Shown one piece after another: positions 1 through 12,400 of a DNA stretch of 64,000 bases. A program made the position numbers and the translations under genes. The DNA lies in NCBI GenBank assembly GCA_944472135.2, contig OX235265.1:47341459-47405458 (forward strand). The letters run 5' to 3'. How positions within the stretch are numbered: the first letter of the stretch is position 1; every line of letters starts with the position of its first letter. The notes beneath the pieces were generated by a model, which saw only the letters and a program-made list of their open reading frames with translations, ran no database searches and was not told the DNA's origin. This stretch comes from Trichobilharzia regenti (taxonomy: Eukaryota > Platyhelminthes > Trematoda > Strigeidida > Schistosomatidae).

Positions 1-450
1 GATTCAGAGATCAAAATGTTAACCTTGGATTATTGTTGCACCATCAGTATCTGTCTATAGTAAGATAATGTTTCTGGATTTATAATTGTGCAGTCTAAGA
101 AAGAAGTTGCTAAAAGAAGTTGTCCATCCAGATCTTTCTTGTTTCGACTAATACCTAATATGAATTTTATCAATCATGTAAGTTTCATCTTGATTGCATA
201 GACCAACTAATTTTGAACTAATTTTTAAACTTATAATTATTTTCAGGATAATGAATTATAACTCCGCTCAATATGATTCAGTGTGCTGGCAATTTCCTGC
301 ATTGTAAACGGTAAGTATTCTAAAAATCAGCATATATTAGCCTACTTGTTAGCCAGCCTTCCTGTCTACTTCATATTCCTAACCAAAATATATTATCCCG
401 AGGTACTTGGTGTATAGCTAAGTGATCTTTCAGGTTTATGTTATTGCTTT

Positions 451-966
451 CTACAACAGCTGGAAGTCGGATGCAAAATACATTTCTATTCTAGATATGA
501 TGGAGAAGATTTGTAGCTCAAGTGGATGATTTTGATGTGATTGCATTCTCTGAGCTGGATAGTTAATTTGTGAAGCTTTCATCACCCTACTAGGAAACAT
601 CTTCAGAGCATGCTTCAATTTGAAGTAAGCTTTCAGATTTCTCATCTCTCCTGGTGACTCTGAACGTGATTGGTTGCTTTTGGGTGTTTTCACGCCCTCT
701 AGGCTACTTGTATTGGAACTGTTTGTTTCCTTGACTTGAAATTTGACCCTTTGTGTGTGAGATTTCCCTCTTACCAATTGGTGAACTTTGTCTGTCTCAA
801 TGTGTCTATTGATTGATGATTCACTGGAATACCAGGCTTCTAAAAATTCTCTAGCATTCTTAGTGTTTCCTCTGTCTAATATTTGAACACTAGTTGTCCC
901 AGTGGAATTGATGTCCGTGGTTGTCTGGATGTAGTGATATGAGGGAGTATATGTCATGTCTTTTGA
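451..966 (-). mobile_element. Penelope-like element C-terminal segment, left inverted arm
   Basis: An open frame of 168 codons reads on the minus strand (957 to 451). Its protein contains ILDRGNTKNAREFLEAWY and SINRHIE, the pattern found at the C-terminal end of Penelope-like element (PLE) polyproteins beyond the GIY-YIG endonuclease. The same segment occurs on the plus strand at 1264-1760 with only scattered differences, so the two form an inverted repeat around a 300-bp spacer. PLEs are known to carry pseudo-LTRs that may be direct or inverted; this arrangement fits that, or two fragments joined in opposite orientation. The arm has no GIY-YIG catalytic motif of its own. I assign it to PLE with good but not complete certainty; the family within PLE is not resolved. 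Confidence 0.7.
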
Positions 967-1032
967 TGGTTAGCTTATGGTTACGGATACGAAGACCAAG
1001 AGGACGTCCACTTCGGAAGAACAACAGTAGTC

Positions 1033-1278
1033 ATGGACAGAGAAGAATACACTATGAAGGCTGAAGACCTACTCAAAGATGAGGATGCATATCAACAACT
1101 CACAACAAATCCTATACAAATATTAGACAACCGGTTCCAAAGAATCTTAAACAAGCTCAGCAAAACAGGTCAGATCACAAAGCAAGACCGATGGCGAATG
1201 AGATCCAGTGGATCAGTCCTACCCCGACTCTACGGTAGACCCAAAATACACAAGCCAAACAGCCGTCAAAAGACATGA
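1033..1278 (+). mobile_element. Penelope-like reverse transcriptase fingers fragment
   Basis: An 81-codon frame encodes the N-terminal part of a PLE reverse transcriptase, ending in PRLYGRPKIHKPN. That R-LYG-PKIHKP motif is diagnostic for PLE RTs. Immediately after the motif the sequence jumps to the C-terminal segment at 1264-1760, so RT motifs A to C, the thumb and the GIY-YIG core are absent. The fragment cannot make an active enzyme. It lies between the two inverted arms, which suggests an internally deleted PLE. Confidence 0.8.
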
Positions 1279-1760
1279 CATATACTCCCTCATATCACTA
1301 CATCCAGACAACCACGGACATCAATTCCACTGGGACAACTAGTGTTCAAATATTAGACAGAGGAAACACCAAGAATGCTAGAGAATTTTTAAAAGCCTGG
1401 TATTCCAGTGAATCATCAATTAATAGACACATTGAGACAGACAAAATTCACCTATTGGTAAGAGGGAAATCTCACACACAAAGGGTCAAATTTCAAGTCA
1501 AGGAAACAAACAGTTCCAATACAAGTAGCCTAGAGGGCGTGAAAACACACAAAAGCAACCAATCACGTTCAAAGTCACCAGGAGAGATGAGAAATCTGAA
1601 AGCTCACTTCAAATTGAAGCATGCGCTGAAGATGTTTCCTAGTAGGGTGATGAAAGCTTCACAAATTAACTATCCAGCTCAGAGGACGCAGTCACATCAA
1701 AAACATGTTCTATTCTATCTGGAATTCAACAGGTTAAACGGCATGCCTTCTAGTCAGTGA
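1264..1760 (+). mobile_element. Penelope-like element C-terminal segment, right inverted arm
   Basis: This is the plus-strand partner of the arm at 451-966, with a 161-codon frame carrying the same ILDRGNTKNAREFLKAWY signature. It follows the RT fingers fragment with no intervening catalytic region, so the junction is a deletion rather than a normal polyprotein. The two arms differ at a modest number of positions and diverge after about 1,705, where one of them carries unrelated sequence. Confidence 0.7.
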
Positions 1761-2331
1761 CAGCTTATCTAATGAAATTCGAACTTATTAGCTACAACTT
1801 TAAAGGTGAGAGTGTTTAAAGTTATTTCTTCATATTAAGAAGTTAAAAATTATTTCGCTTAATTCATTGTTAATACTTGAGAAATCTGGTGACATTTTCT
1901 ACTCACAAACATAATAAGTAGTGAGTTCTTATAACCAATCAATAATCATCACTCACTGTGGATAACACATAAAAGCTAAAACCTTGTATATGGAACATTT
2001 TGCCTATTTTCCACACAAACTGTCGTGACAACAGCTTAATATGTATTAATGGTCAGACAGGAAACTTACATTATACCGTAAGTTCAGTAATAGGATAGTG
2101 AATTATTCACAGTGGCCTTAGAAAAATTAATAACAGCCTTTCATACTCGGATGTAATTGTTCCAGTGAATCGTTTCACTGAATTGGGTGGTTGTTAGTTG
2201 CATTCCCAAGGGCTTTATATCACGAGGATGTAATGATAAAGAAGAAAACACACTGAAACATTTTTATGGAGATACTAGTGGTCAATTTCTGAGACTATAC
2301 TAGGCAAACTACAATGAAATTCAAGTGTTGG

Positions 2332-2550
2332 TTTGTAGGGATTTGATTGGTTACAGGATTTCATCATGAGCTAGCATTAGTTAGACAACCATTGGAAAAA
2401 CTGGGAGTACTGGACAGCTGCTTCGTCAGCCTAGTTTGGGACTCTTCATCAGTACTTACCTAGAGGGGTTTGAACTTAGGACCTTCTGGCTACAAGGCGA
2501 GCTCGTATACCATTAAGCCACTGGAACCCGATCCAATGGTCAAAGACATT
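2332..2550 (-). repeat. tRNA-derived hammerhead SINE (Sm-alpha-like), minus copy
   Basis: Read on the minus strand this has a tRNA-like head (AGTGGCTTAATGGTATACG as A box and AAGTTCAAACCCC as B box), then a hammerhead-related stretch with GAGTCCCAAACTAGG and a CAGCTGTCCAGTACTCC cleavage arm, then a tail ending GAGCTCATGATGAAATCC or a near variant. The ribozyme core in this copy is decayed: the GAAA box reads GACGAA. Sm-alpha elements of schistosomes are published tRNA-promoter repeats with hammerhead ribozymes; membership is inferred from the shared architecture. Confidence 0.75.
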
Positions 2551-2800
2551 GCCTAGCGGTTGCGCTATAACGTGAAATGGCAGAAGTTAGAATTCGTGAG
2601 CCATTGGATCGGGTCCCAGTGGCTTAATGGTATACGAGGCCGCCTTGTAACCAGAAGGTAGTGGGTTTGACCCCCCGTGGTGGGTGCGTACTGATGAAGA
2701 GTCCCGAACTAGGCCGACTGAACAGCTGTCCAGCACTCCCTGCAAGTTTTCCAATGGTTCTCTAACCAGTGTCAGATCATGATGAAATCCTACAATGAAA
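2551..2800 (+). repeat. tRNA-derived hammerhead SINE (Sm-alpha-like), plus copy
   Basis: Same family as the neighbouring minus copy, facing it head to head. The head reads CAGTGGCTTAATGGTATACG and the B box GGGTTTGACCCC. The hammerhead region is damaged (GGCCGACTGAA instead of GGACGAAA) while the CAGCTGTCCAG arm is kept. The tail ends with a decayed TCATGATGAAATCCTAC. Together the pair forms an imperfect 450-bp palindrome. Confidence 0.75.
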
Positions 2801-3198
2801 TTATTTTTCAGTATATTGTTGTCAATCAGCAGCGAAGGTCAGAGTCTCCAAGACAAACAGATAAGGTTACAGTTCTTAACACAGAAGATTCCAGCATACA
2901 ATAGTTATGACTTCATATCTAACACTGAGGACAGTCAGTGCGAAGTTATGAAGTCTGTAGACCAAGGGTAACGTACAGCTCTAGAGCTGAAACTTAAAAG
3001 TATCAACGGGAACGCACAACCGAGAATAGATACTGAAGTTCAGTGTGACTCAGAACAAGTACTGTCCGTCTTTAGTGGACCAAGAAAATCATTTATTTAT
3101 ATATAAAATGGTACTAATTGGTACTACTACGCATGATGAACTCATCTTGGATTCCGCCGGTAGTCATCACCAAGAAAATAAAATGAAAAAAAACTTAC

Positions 3199-3480
3199 CA
3201 ATATCCCATGAATTATTAGACGATATTGTATTATCTTGGAAAGATAGAACACTATCTTCGTATAAATCATTCATTGAGATATTTTCACTTTTCAAAGAAT
3301 TGACATCAATTTTATTATTGTCTTCATGACTGTCATCACCATCACCATCAACATTCGTAGCTTCCACAGTATCTTCAACATTACACATAACTGTTTCACC
3401 TGATTCTGGCTGATAGATATCGACTGTCAAGCTGGCGATCATTTTTACCAAGGATATGCAAGCAGTCAATTTAAAGTCAT
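3199..3480 (-). CDS. TTLL3/8-like exon with FKLTA motif and acidic insert
   Basis: The acceptor is a T-rich tract ending ATAG just right of 3480 and the donor is GTAAGT at 3198-3193. The exon starts with two bases that complete a codon left by the 6200-6086 exon, giving AFI-N-DFKLTACISLV, which matches the AFIEDF...TA helix of TTLL3/8. After about 25 residues it enters a long acidic, low-complexity stretch (VDGDGDDSHEDNNKID) that is unlike the conserved core and probably a disordered insertion. It ends one base into a codon; no following exon was found down to position 1, so the gene continues beyond the window. Confidence 0.8.
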
Positions 3481-6400
3481 CTATAAAAAAAACACAATAA
3501 TCCCAAATGTAGTTGTCAGTTAATCAATGTGGATTTCGTCACCAACCAACGCCAATTAGAGATCATTAAAAGCCAGTGAGGAATGCACAGATATTTCGTT
3601 TTAGCTTGGAATTCTTCATCAGTGGGGAAATACACACTGAAAGCTCTATAAAAACCCATAATCTAAATAGCTATCACCAGCTGACTGATGTCTAATGAAT
3701 GGATGTCCCGAGAAGCCGAGACCGGTGGGGTCCACCAAGTAAGGGTGAAGTGGCATTAGCTGAGGGTAGAGATATATCAGGCCTTGACAGAAGTTCAGAT
3801 TGACGGGTCACTGAACTCTGTCCCAAGTGGCTGAATGGATGACAAACTTGGCCTAGTAACCTGTAAATCTAGAGTTCAATCCCTTGTATGACGGTGGGTG
3901 CGCACATCTGAAGATTTCCAGAACAGGACGAAACAGATCTTTAGTGTTCCATGGTTTTCAATGATCTATAAGTGGTGTTGGTTCCTTGACGAAATCTAGA
4001 CTGAAATTTAATTTAGATCCCTGCGAAAACCCACAATCTAAATAATCAGTTTACGATTGCCTAGTGGAATTTGAAAATATAATTAATTTTCAGTAGGTTA
4101 TAACCATTAGTCACATTCCATGAAATTCAGTTTCAAGGTTGGGGTTTAGACTGACTCATTTCTTCTCTTAATATTTATACTTTGATTCGAAATACTCCTC
4201 ATATATGATAGATAATGAAGGCATCACCAGTTTAGTCTTTAGGCAACTCTGAGTATCAGTGTCTAAGTCATCTACTTGCATCTCAACACTGACAATCCAC
4301 TCAGGCAGAAGTAATAATGTCCTTATAATAAAAGGAAGTAAAGAACACCAGGTATTTTTATACATAGATACTGAAGTGAAAATAGAGAACCAGTTCACAA
4401 CTTTTAGCTCAGCCAACAGACGGAGCGGTACAGAACAATTCTGTAAAACACAGTGATTTAATTTATCACAATATAAAAAGACGAGTTAGTGGACGGAAAA
4501 GTAGTAAAGTAAGTGGAGTGAATCAATAAGACAAAAGAAATCCGGTAACAGTGTCATTTTTTGTGCTCATTTTTAGGCGTCCTGAGATCAGTATCTTTAA
4601 ACTTAACCAAGGTTTCCATTCCGAACTTCAATCATCAATTGTTCACAGTCATACATAAAACAGTTAGCACACATTAGCTTTAAATTAAAAATAAAGCTGT
4701 GCAAATGATTTTCATATAAAGAATCTGTCTATATAATCAGTATCAACTCAAAAACTGGGACAGAGTGACCTTTTAACACTCTTTAGTTCCCAAAAATTGT
4801 GTCAATCAAAAATGCAATTAGCTTTTAGTACGCCTATTTTTTATAGATTATAGGATTTATGTGGATTTGAATTGATTTAACTCCAGTCATTAGACATTTT
4901 CACGAACTAACATCAGTTAGCGTTAGCATTAAACAGCTGTTTCATCCCATTTCGGGACCCTTCAACAGAGCGTACCCATGACCCCACGGGGAATCTAACC
5001 TGGGACCTTCAAGTAACGAGGCTAATCTCGTTGACTATCTAGTTGCTTGGAGTGGAATTCACGGGTCGTTTAATCTCTGCCCACTCTTAGATGGTTCCAT
5101 GATTGCCCACAAACTTTCATGATCTCTATGTCACATCCGGACGAAAAAATCGTTGTTTCTCATTCGAGTGCCACTCGAGGACCTGGCGTATGACGCAGCT
5201 GTTGATGAAAGTCTGAGGTAGCCTGTTGGAAATGTTTTGGGTGACACGCAGATCAGGTCTTTGAACCACGTATAGGCACTGACTGACTTGACACTAGTGT
5301 TGGGAATCCAGATCTTGTTCACTACGCTTCGTGTAGCAGATTTCCACAGGGAAACTCGACTGGTCAAACAAACATTATTCCGCCAACTTTGCGACATAAG
5401 ACGATTTTAGCTCTTTGGGTGCGTCAGTGTGCTCATATACATAGGGAGAAGGCTTTCATGAAATGGAAGTTGTTTCCTCAGAATCAAAACGACTTATTAT
5501 GTAAGATGATTCGAAAGTTACTACATTTGCTTAGCAACCAGCTTCAGTATTTTGGAAGCACTACTCAAAATATACACAAGATTCGAAGGTGACCGGAACT
5601 GATAACTACCAAGCGATCATGAAATAAATATCTCCCGACAGCATTCAGAGTGAAATAATATAACTGTCATCATTTCTAACTTTTATGACAATCAGAGACC
5701 AATGGATTCAACCCACGGTTGGTGTATTGCTTTCATTATGTTATGATTTTAAATTTAATTACACTTGATTGGTAATGGTTACTATTTGAAATCAATGCCC
5801 CTACTTCGAGGCTGACGAGTTCAAGATAAGACGAAAACCATCTTTTGAACTATCATGAGATTCCCAGTCGTTTATGTATCATTAAGACTGTGTTCTCTCT
5901 TATGAAGGGAAGCAGTGACTATCTGACATGGAGCTCTAAATGAAAGCTACATTTCAGAAAGGCACATATAAATTAAAGTAGACGAATGTAGCTGGATTGT
6001 AATTAACGATAACGTATGGTAAAAAACTATAAGTAAAGCAATGAAATAATTCCAATGTTTATCCATATTTGCATATCAGACTTACTAATGAAGGCTTGAC
6101 GATCTTCTTCTTCACTAATAATGAAACAACGTGGAAAAAATCTGTCAGCATCACAATCAGCAAACCATCTAATATTACGCAATTGTCGACATAAACCAAC
6201 CTGATAGAAACAGTAATTAAGCAAACAACATGTTATAAGAAGATTCAATACTTCAGAATATATATACGGTTACAGACAAATATCAGAGTTACAGGATTTC
6301 ATCATGAGCTGGCATTAGTTAGACAACCATTGGAAAAACTCGGAGTACTGGACAGCTGCCTCGTCAGCCTAATTTGGGACTCTTCAGCAGTGTGCACCCA

Positions 6401-9400
6401 CCACAGGGGTTCAAACCCAGGACCTTCTGGTTACAAGGCGAGCTCATAGACCATTCAGCCACTGGGACCCGATTCAATGGCCCATGAATTCTAACTTCTG
6501 CCAATTCACGGCATAGCACGACCCCTAGCCAATGTTTTCGGCGAGTATTTGTCCTCATACACAACCTTCTGCACCCTACTGGTCACGACTTCTCACCAGA
6601 ACCTACCTGAATAAGGTAAGTGGCTTAAATATCAGAGTGTTAATGAAGTGTGTCATACTGTGACTTCAGCAATAAGTGACAAAGATTCTCATCTTAGAAG
6701 ATGTAAATATACTTTAATGACGACCACTAACTGGAGCTAGAGTAAAATGAATTGACGCCTAATACAGAGTTGTAGTGTCATTTAACCCAGTGATCACTTA
6801 ACAGTAGACAACTAGTGTGATTACTGTCTAACACACTCTGGGAAGTTCAGTAATGATCTGAAGATGCAGAATATGAGTTTTCTGAAGAATGTACGCATAT
6901 CCTTCACTTGAAAATCTGAGAAATATTATGTGTTAAACTACTAACTAGGGATAGCATGGACGTGATATTCCACGCAGCAGTTCGCTTTGTCTTCCTATAT
7001 ATCTATGAGACACGGCCACTGAGAGCGGAAGATATGAGAAGACCACAGATGTTTTCGTCCTATCTCCTGCGTTAATTGGTATAATATGGTGAGCAGAATT
7101 TAGGTTAGGCGTCGAGTATTCGCTAGTTGATAGAGAAAGTTAATTGATGAGGTTTTGAAACTACGTTGGTTGAGATGTCTGGGACATATGTTGCTCATGT
7201 CCAACCATTGCTTCCATCGATGATCAATGTTCGCGGATATATGGGTTGTGCTGGCCAAACCAAGACATGGTATCAATCCATGAAGCTTTTAAACACTTAG
7301 TTTGAGCCCCGTAGGCAGGTGTCAACTGTCTGATCAGTGTGATCGGGGTGTTAGGAATTAGTGGCTGCAGGCTGTTGGTGATATGCTTCAAATTTTTCTC
7401 AATAAGTGGGATGCATTTACCCTTTGCGATACCCCAGATCCACTAAATCCTGATGTCTTCTGTGTTACTATTCTTTCTTTCGTGGATTTCTGTTGATTGT
7501 AGTTCAATTTTTTCAATAAAAGTTCGATAAATCCGTAGCTTACATCGCCAGTTATTCATAAAAATCTTGTTTTGACTTTTTAAAGATTCTAGAATTATCT
7601 TAAACAACTGTAAAGATAGGATAATGGCTACTACTACTCTAGCCTTTTTTAGTTGGTCTGTTGATATATATATATATATATATATAGTTGTGAAAAGCCT
7701 CAAGCAATCATCATCCAAAATATACATAAAAAAGGAGTTATTACAAAAAAGGACTCATAATTAAACTGAATAGCCCACTTTTCATTTACAACATTCTTCA
7801 GTCTGAACATTCTTGTGATAAAATCTGCGCTTCCAGCCCTAAGTGATTCAGGTTTCGGTCAGAAGGAAGCTGTTTTATTTTCTCAACGTGACAAATAAAT
7901 CTCACTGTTGATACTTAACAAACTTAGGCATTCACAAAAACTTCATGCCAATTATCTCCTCACATCTAATACTACTGATAGGACTTTGACAACTGGATAC
8001 TAGACAAAACTTGCCATCATATTTTGAAGGTCTAAATACTGAACAGATCTTCATGGTTAAGAACTCCTGGACACCTAGCTGGCCAAGATTCTGATAGGGG
8101 ACATAGACTATCCCAAAAATATGATTTTCAAACTGCCAGTTTGTAGGGATTCGATTGGTTTCAATTTTGATCATCAATTGATATTAGAGTATTAGACAGT
8201 TGTTTCTTCCTAGTTTGGGACTGTCCAGTGGTGCGCATCTGTGATCCAATCGGGTGTCGAATGTAGAACCTTAGGTTACGAAGCCAGCTCTACGACTACT
8301 CAGCCACTGGGATGTGGCCCACTAGGTCAAGTGTGAGGACAAATACTTACCTATGAAATTGGCTGGCAGTGAGGTTAAAAACCGAAAATTGACAGAATTT
8401 ACAATTCATGGGCCATCGGATTCAATTTAAATGGCTGAATGGCCAACGAGTTCACCTAGTAATCTGATGGTCCCTGATTTGAAACCCTACTGGATTTTGG
8501 GTGAGTATTGCTGAAGAATCTCAAGCCAGAATGAGACAGCTATCCAGTACTCCTTGGCAGTCTAGTGTTTCTCTAAATCATGTCACCTCATGATCAAATC
8601 TGCAACTATAAACGACTCAATTGGCGAGAAATTGTATTCGAATGCATTCCGTGATGTGTGTTTAAAGACAATTCATAAAAAAGTATTGTAAATAGGTTTT
8701 CACTTCATGCTACTCTAATGGAATAAATATGGATGCAAAGTAAACATATGATGTAACAACTTTGGACAGTGTCCTTCAATGTTTATTCATACTTGTGATT
8801 TCCTGCTGACTGACCGAATTGACCGAATTTATTATCGTTTTCTTGGGTTCCTAGTGGAACATAAGGCTTCAGCTCCACGTCTCCACTTGCTTCTGTCTTC
8901 CTTCTGCTGTACTTTTCACCTCCATCCATGTTAGTCCATATTCTTTCAACTCCTCTTCACACGATCTCCTCCATGTCACCCTCTCACTGGCGTCCCACTC
9001 GCCGCTTCCCTTTCGGGTTCCACTCGAGCGATGGCTTGACGCTCGCGCGATGTCACCCAGAGGCCTCATCAGCAAGCGTCCGATCTATCTCCACTTTCTC
9101 CTGCATATTTGTTGTCTGTCGATTGGTTCTTGTTTTGTTTGTTTCTTCCCATAGTTTTTTGGTGGTGATTCTTTTCGGCCTGGCCATCTGACCTTCAGGA
9201 TGGAGCGAGGACAGTTGTTGGTGAAGGTCTGCAACCTGTTGAAAATATTGACTGGATTAGTTAACATCATTTCGCCATGTAGACTCCATGAACAGATCTC
9301 TTGACAATACTATGATTACCGACTTGAAGTTAACCGACCGGTTTTCCAAGCGATGGGTCATACACAGTCTATGTACAAACAACATAACTCATTAGGGAGC

Positions 9401-12400
9401 AGATATATTCATTTCATGAGTCTCACAGAAAACAAAACACGTGTCCTGAATTCCTCCAAGTAACTTTAAGTGTGATTCACTGTCATTTAAAACTGTTACC
9501 ATTGACTACAATAAATGTCATAAGCTTTATTTAGTATTAAAACACTAAATATGATACAATTGAAAGATTTAATAGTCTCAGTTGGACCACGACCATGACT
9601 ACAACATATATATGCAAACGTACTATATATATATATTATATTCTTTTATTGAAACCGAGATCAGTATGATGAGGAATGGGTGTGGCAGTATATATACATA
9701 TGTATATATATCTTCTTTTTTAAAGCATTTTTCTATCCTCTTATTCCTCTGTGATCTCAGCTATTTATATTGTAATAAAGATCATGGTGACATAGTCAGT
9801 ATTCAACAGAAAAGTACTTTCTATTACTGTGTCATTTATACTTATATTGTGAATTGGGAAGAAGTTACTCTTTCTTTTAGTAACACTGCAACATAAAAGA
9901 GGTATCGTTATTTTTTTTAAAACAAAGAAGCCCTGTCACTCTTCTTCCTCTTCTTCTTTTCTCCTTAAATAGTAGTAAATAAAAATAGTGGGAATAGAAG
10001 AATCGTAAACAATCTTACTCCAGAGAACTAGAATTTATATACAAAAGAAAAACAAAACCTTTGTACACATCAGGTGAATCAGTGAAATACATTGGTGATA
10101 TCACTGACAATAACGACCTAGAAATAGAAACCTAATGAAAAGCTAATGAAAAACTAATCTTATCACTTCAATCATAACCACAACCACAACAAGAACAACG
10201 ATACCATAGACACGTGAAAGCCGAACGGGAATACGGATCATTGATGAGAGGACTTTCAGTTTTCCTGTATAACAGTTAAAACACTTGATGTCGACGCAAA
10301 ATTCACTGATAATTTCTAAAGAGTTGACACTCAGTGGTAGACTAGAATTCAGAAATAGTGGAGAAGTACAAAGTGCGCCATGGGTCTACGAAAGCAGCTA
10401 CATATACCTATCTTAAGGTTATAGTCAAATGTCAGGCTAACATTAGGCAAGATAAGGGGTACATAACAAATGGACTTAATGTTAAATTAACCAGGTGTTT
10501 GTTATCACTCTCATAAGTTTATAAAGTTAAGCCATAAGCACCAAACTGAATGATAGCACAAGTAACATTGAATTGACCCAACTCTTTGATAAAGCGAATT
10601 TGAAGGAAAGAAGAGAGCTCTAGTTAAGCATTAATAATGAATTCTGTTCAGGATTTTGAGAAAATATCCAATTCAGAAAGTGGCTTAAACTAAACTTTAA
10701 CCAGTTATTCCTAATTACAATGTAGATTTCATCATGAACTAACACTAGAGAGTACTAGAGGATTGTCTCGTCCTATTTTGCAACGCTTCAGCAGTGCTCA
10801 GTCACTACCCAGCCAGGGATCAAACTCTAAATGGTTTCGGTTTATGAACAAGTATATTTTGAAATTAATAAAAATCACTAACAAAATAACCGTTATCTGA
10901 ATATCAGTCTCCAGCTCACTGATATATACTGAATGGATGTCTTGAAGCCGTACTGAGAAGCAGTGGTCATTGGGGTTCACCACGTAAAAGGGAAGTTGAC
11001 TGTCATCCAAGCGATTTGACTGAAGGTGTCATCATATAAGAATTTGGAATTCATGGGTCATTCGATAGGGTCACAGTAGCTAAATAGTCTGATAGTCCGC
11101 CTTGTAACCAAAAGTTCTTGCGTCCGAATCTCAGTGGATGTCTACTGCTGAAAAGTTCCAAACTAGGATGAAACAGGCGTCCAGTACTTCCAGGTTTTCA
11201 AAGTGACATGTGGATCGATAGCTTGTTTGGAAAGCGAACCAATCATTTATGTCATGGGTGGGTAGACAGACTACGAATTAATTAACTTCCTTTCGCCCAC
11301 GTCACTGGCTCATATATATATCGTGGTTTCTTTTCATAAATATACTTTCCGTCTCACGACGTTGTGTGTTCTCGGCTAAGTAGCGAGCTTGATGTATCCT
11401 TTGTTGGCGTAGACAAGCCATATTGGTGGTCGCCACAAATGTTCTAACCCAGCGTCCCAATTCATTCCAGAATATAAAACAAATATCTCTAGTTTGTGTT
11501 GAATCGTGACTAATTATACACTGAGATTAATCCAGTTCACTATAGAAACCCAAAATCTGAATAATTTCCAACCTTAACTCTAAACTAACTGTAATCCATC
11601 CTAACACATATTCAACCCTGAACTAACCTAAATCTAGCCCTAAACTAACTATAGCTCTTTATCCTCCTATGAGGAACTGATAGCTATTTGAGCAACACTT
11701 TAAATAAACTTATCCTGTGAAATATTCTTACACCTCTTTAAACATTTTTTAACGCACACAATGTCATCCTCCTAGCTCGGTTTGGGGTGATTGATACGTG
11801 TATGCGTTTAGGGTCTTATAATTTCAATTCCCCAACTTTTATTTCATTTTAGCCAACACTGCCCGCATTACTAAAGTGTATTGCATTTTGCATTATACAA
11901 AAACTTACAATAACATACCTAAAAATTAAAAAGTTGGAAAAATAGCTTAAAAAGTTTTATGTGTTATGGAATCTAAAATGATGATGAGAGACAGAGGGGT
12001 AGCTAGACGTATGAATATAGCGAGAGTGAACAATCATTAGATTTGGCAATAATAAATCGCTTTCGACTTACTTGTTATCCTGTGAAAGATTGTGGACAGC
12101 AGATAACGAATATATGTAAAGAAGCAACTCAAATATCTTCGTAAGTGATATTAGGAAAGTGACATCCATAAGACTCAGAATTTTTAGACCAGTGAGTAGG
12201 AATTATCTAACTAAATGATCAATATGATCAAATACGCACTGGAATCCAGGGTGAGCATTTCGTCCTATTTAGGGGCTTATCATCTGCATATACCTGCACT
12301 TTGCAGTGAGTGATGGTATCCCCAATGACAACAGAACTCAGCAACCATCGTTTTAAACGCCAAAGCGTTATCCACTGAGTGACTTGGCCACGAGGTCTGC

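Noticed and set aside
3045..3329. 94-codon plus-strand frame
   Set aside because: It is antisense to the TTLL exon at 3199-3480 and has no motif of its own.
4168..4440. Minus-strand open segment with an acceptor-like site, looking like a TTLL exon
   Set aside because: The flanking exons 6200-6086 and 3480-3199 already join in phase and in TTLL order (AFI-N-DFKLTA). Including this segment would break the frame, and it matches no TTLL block.
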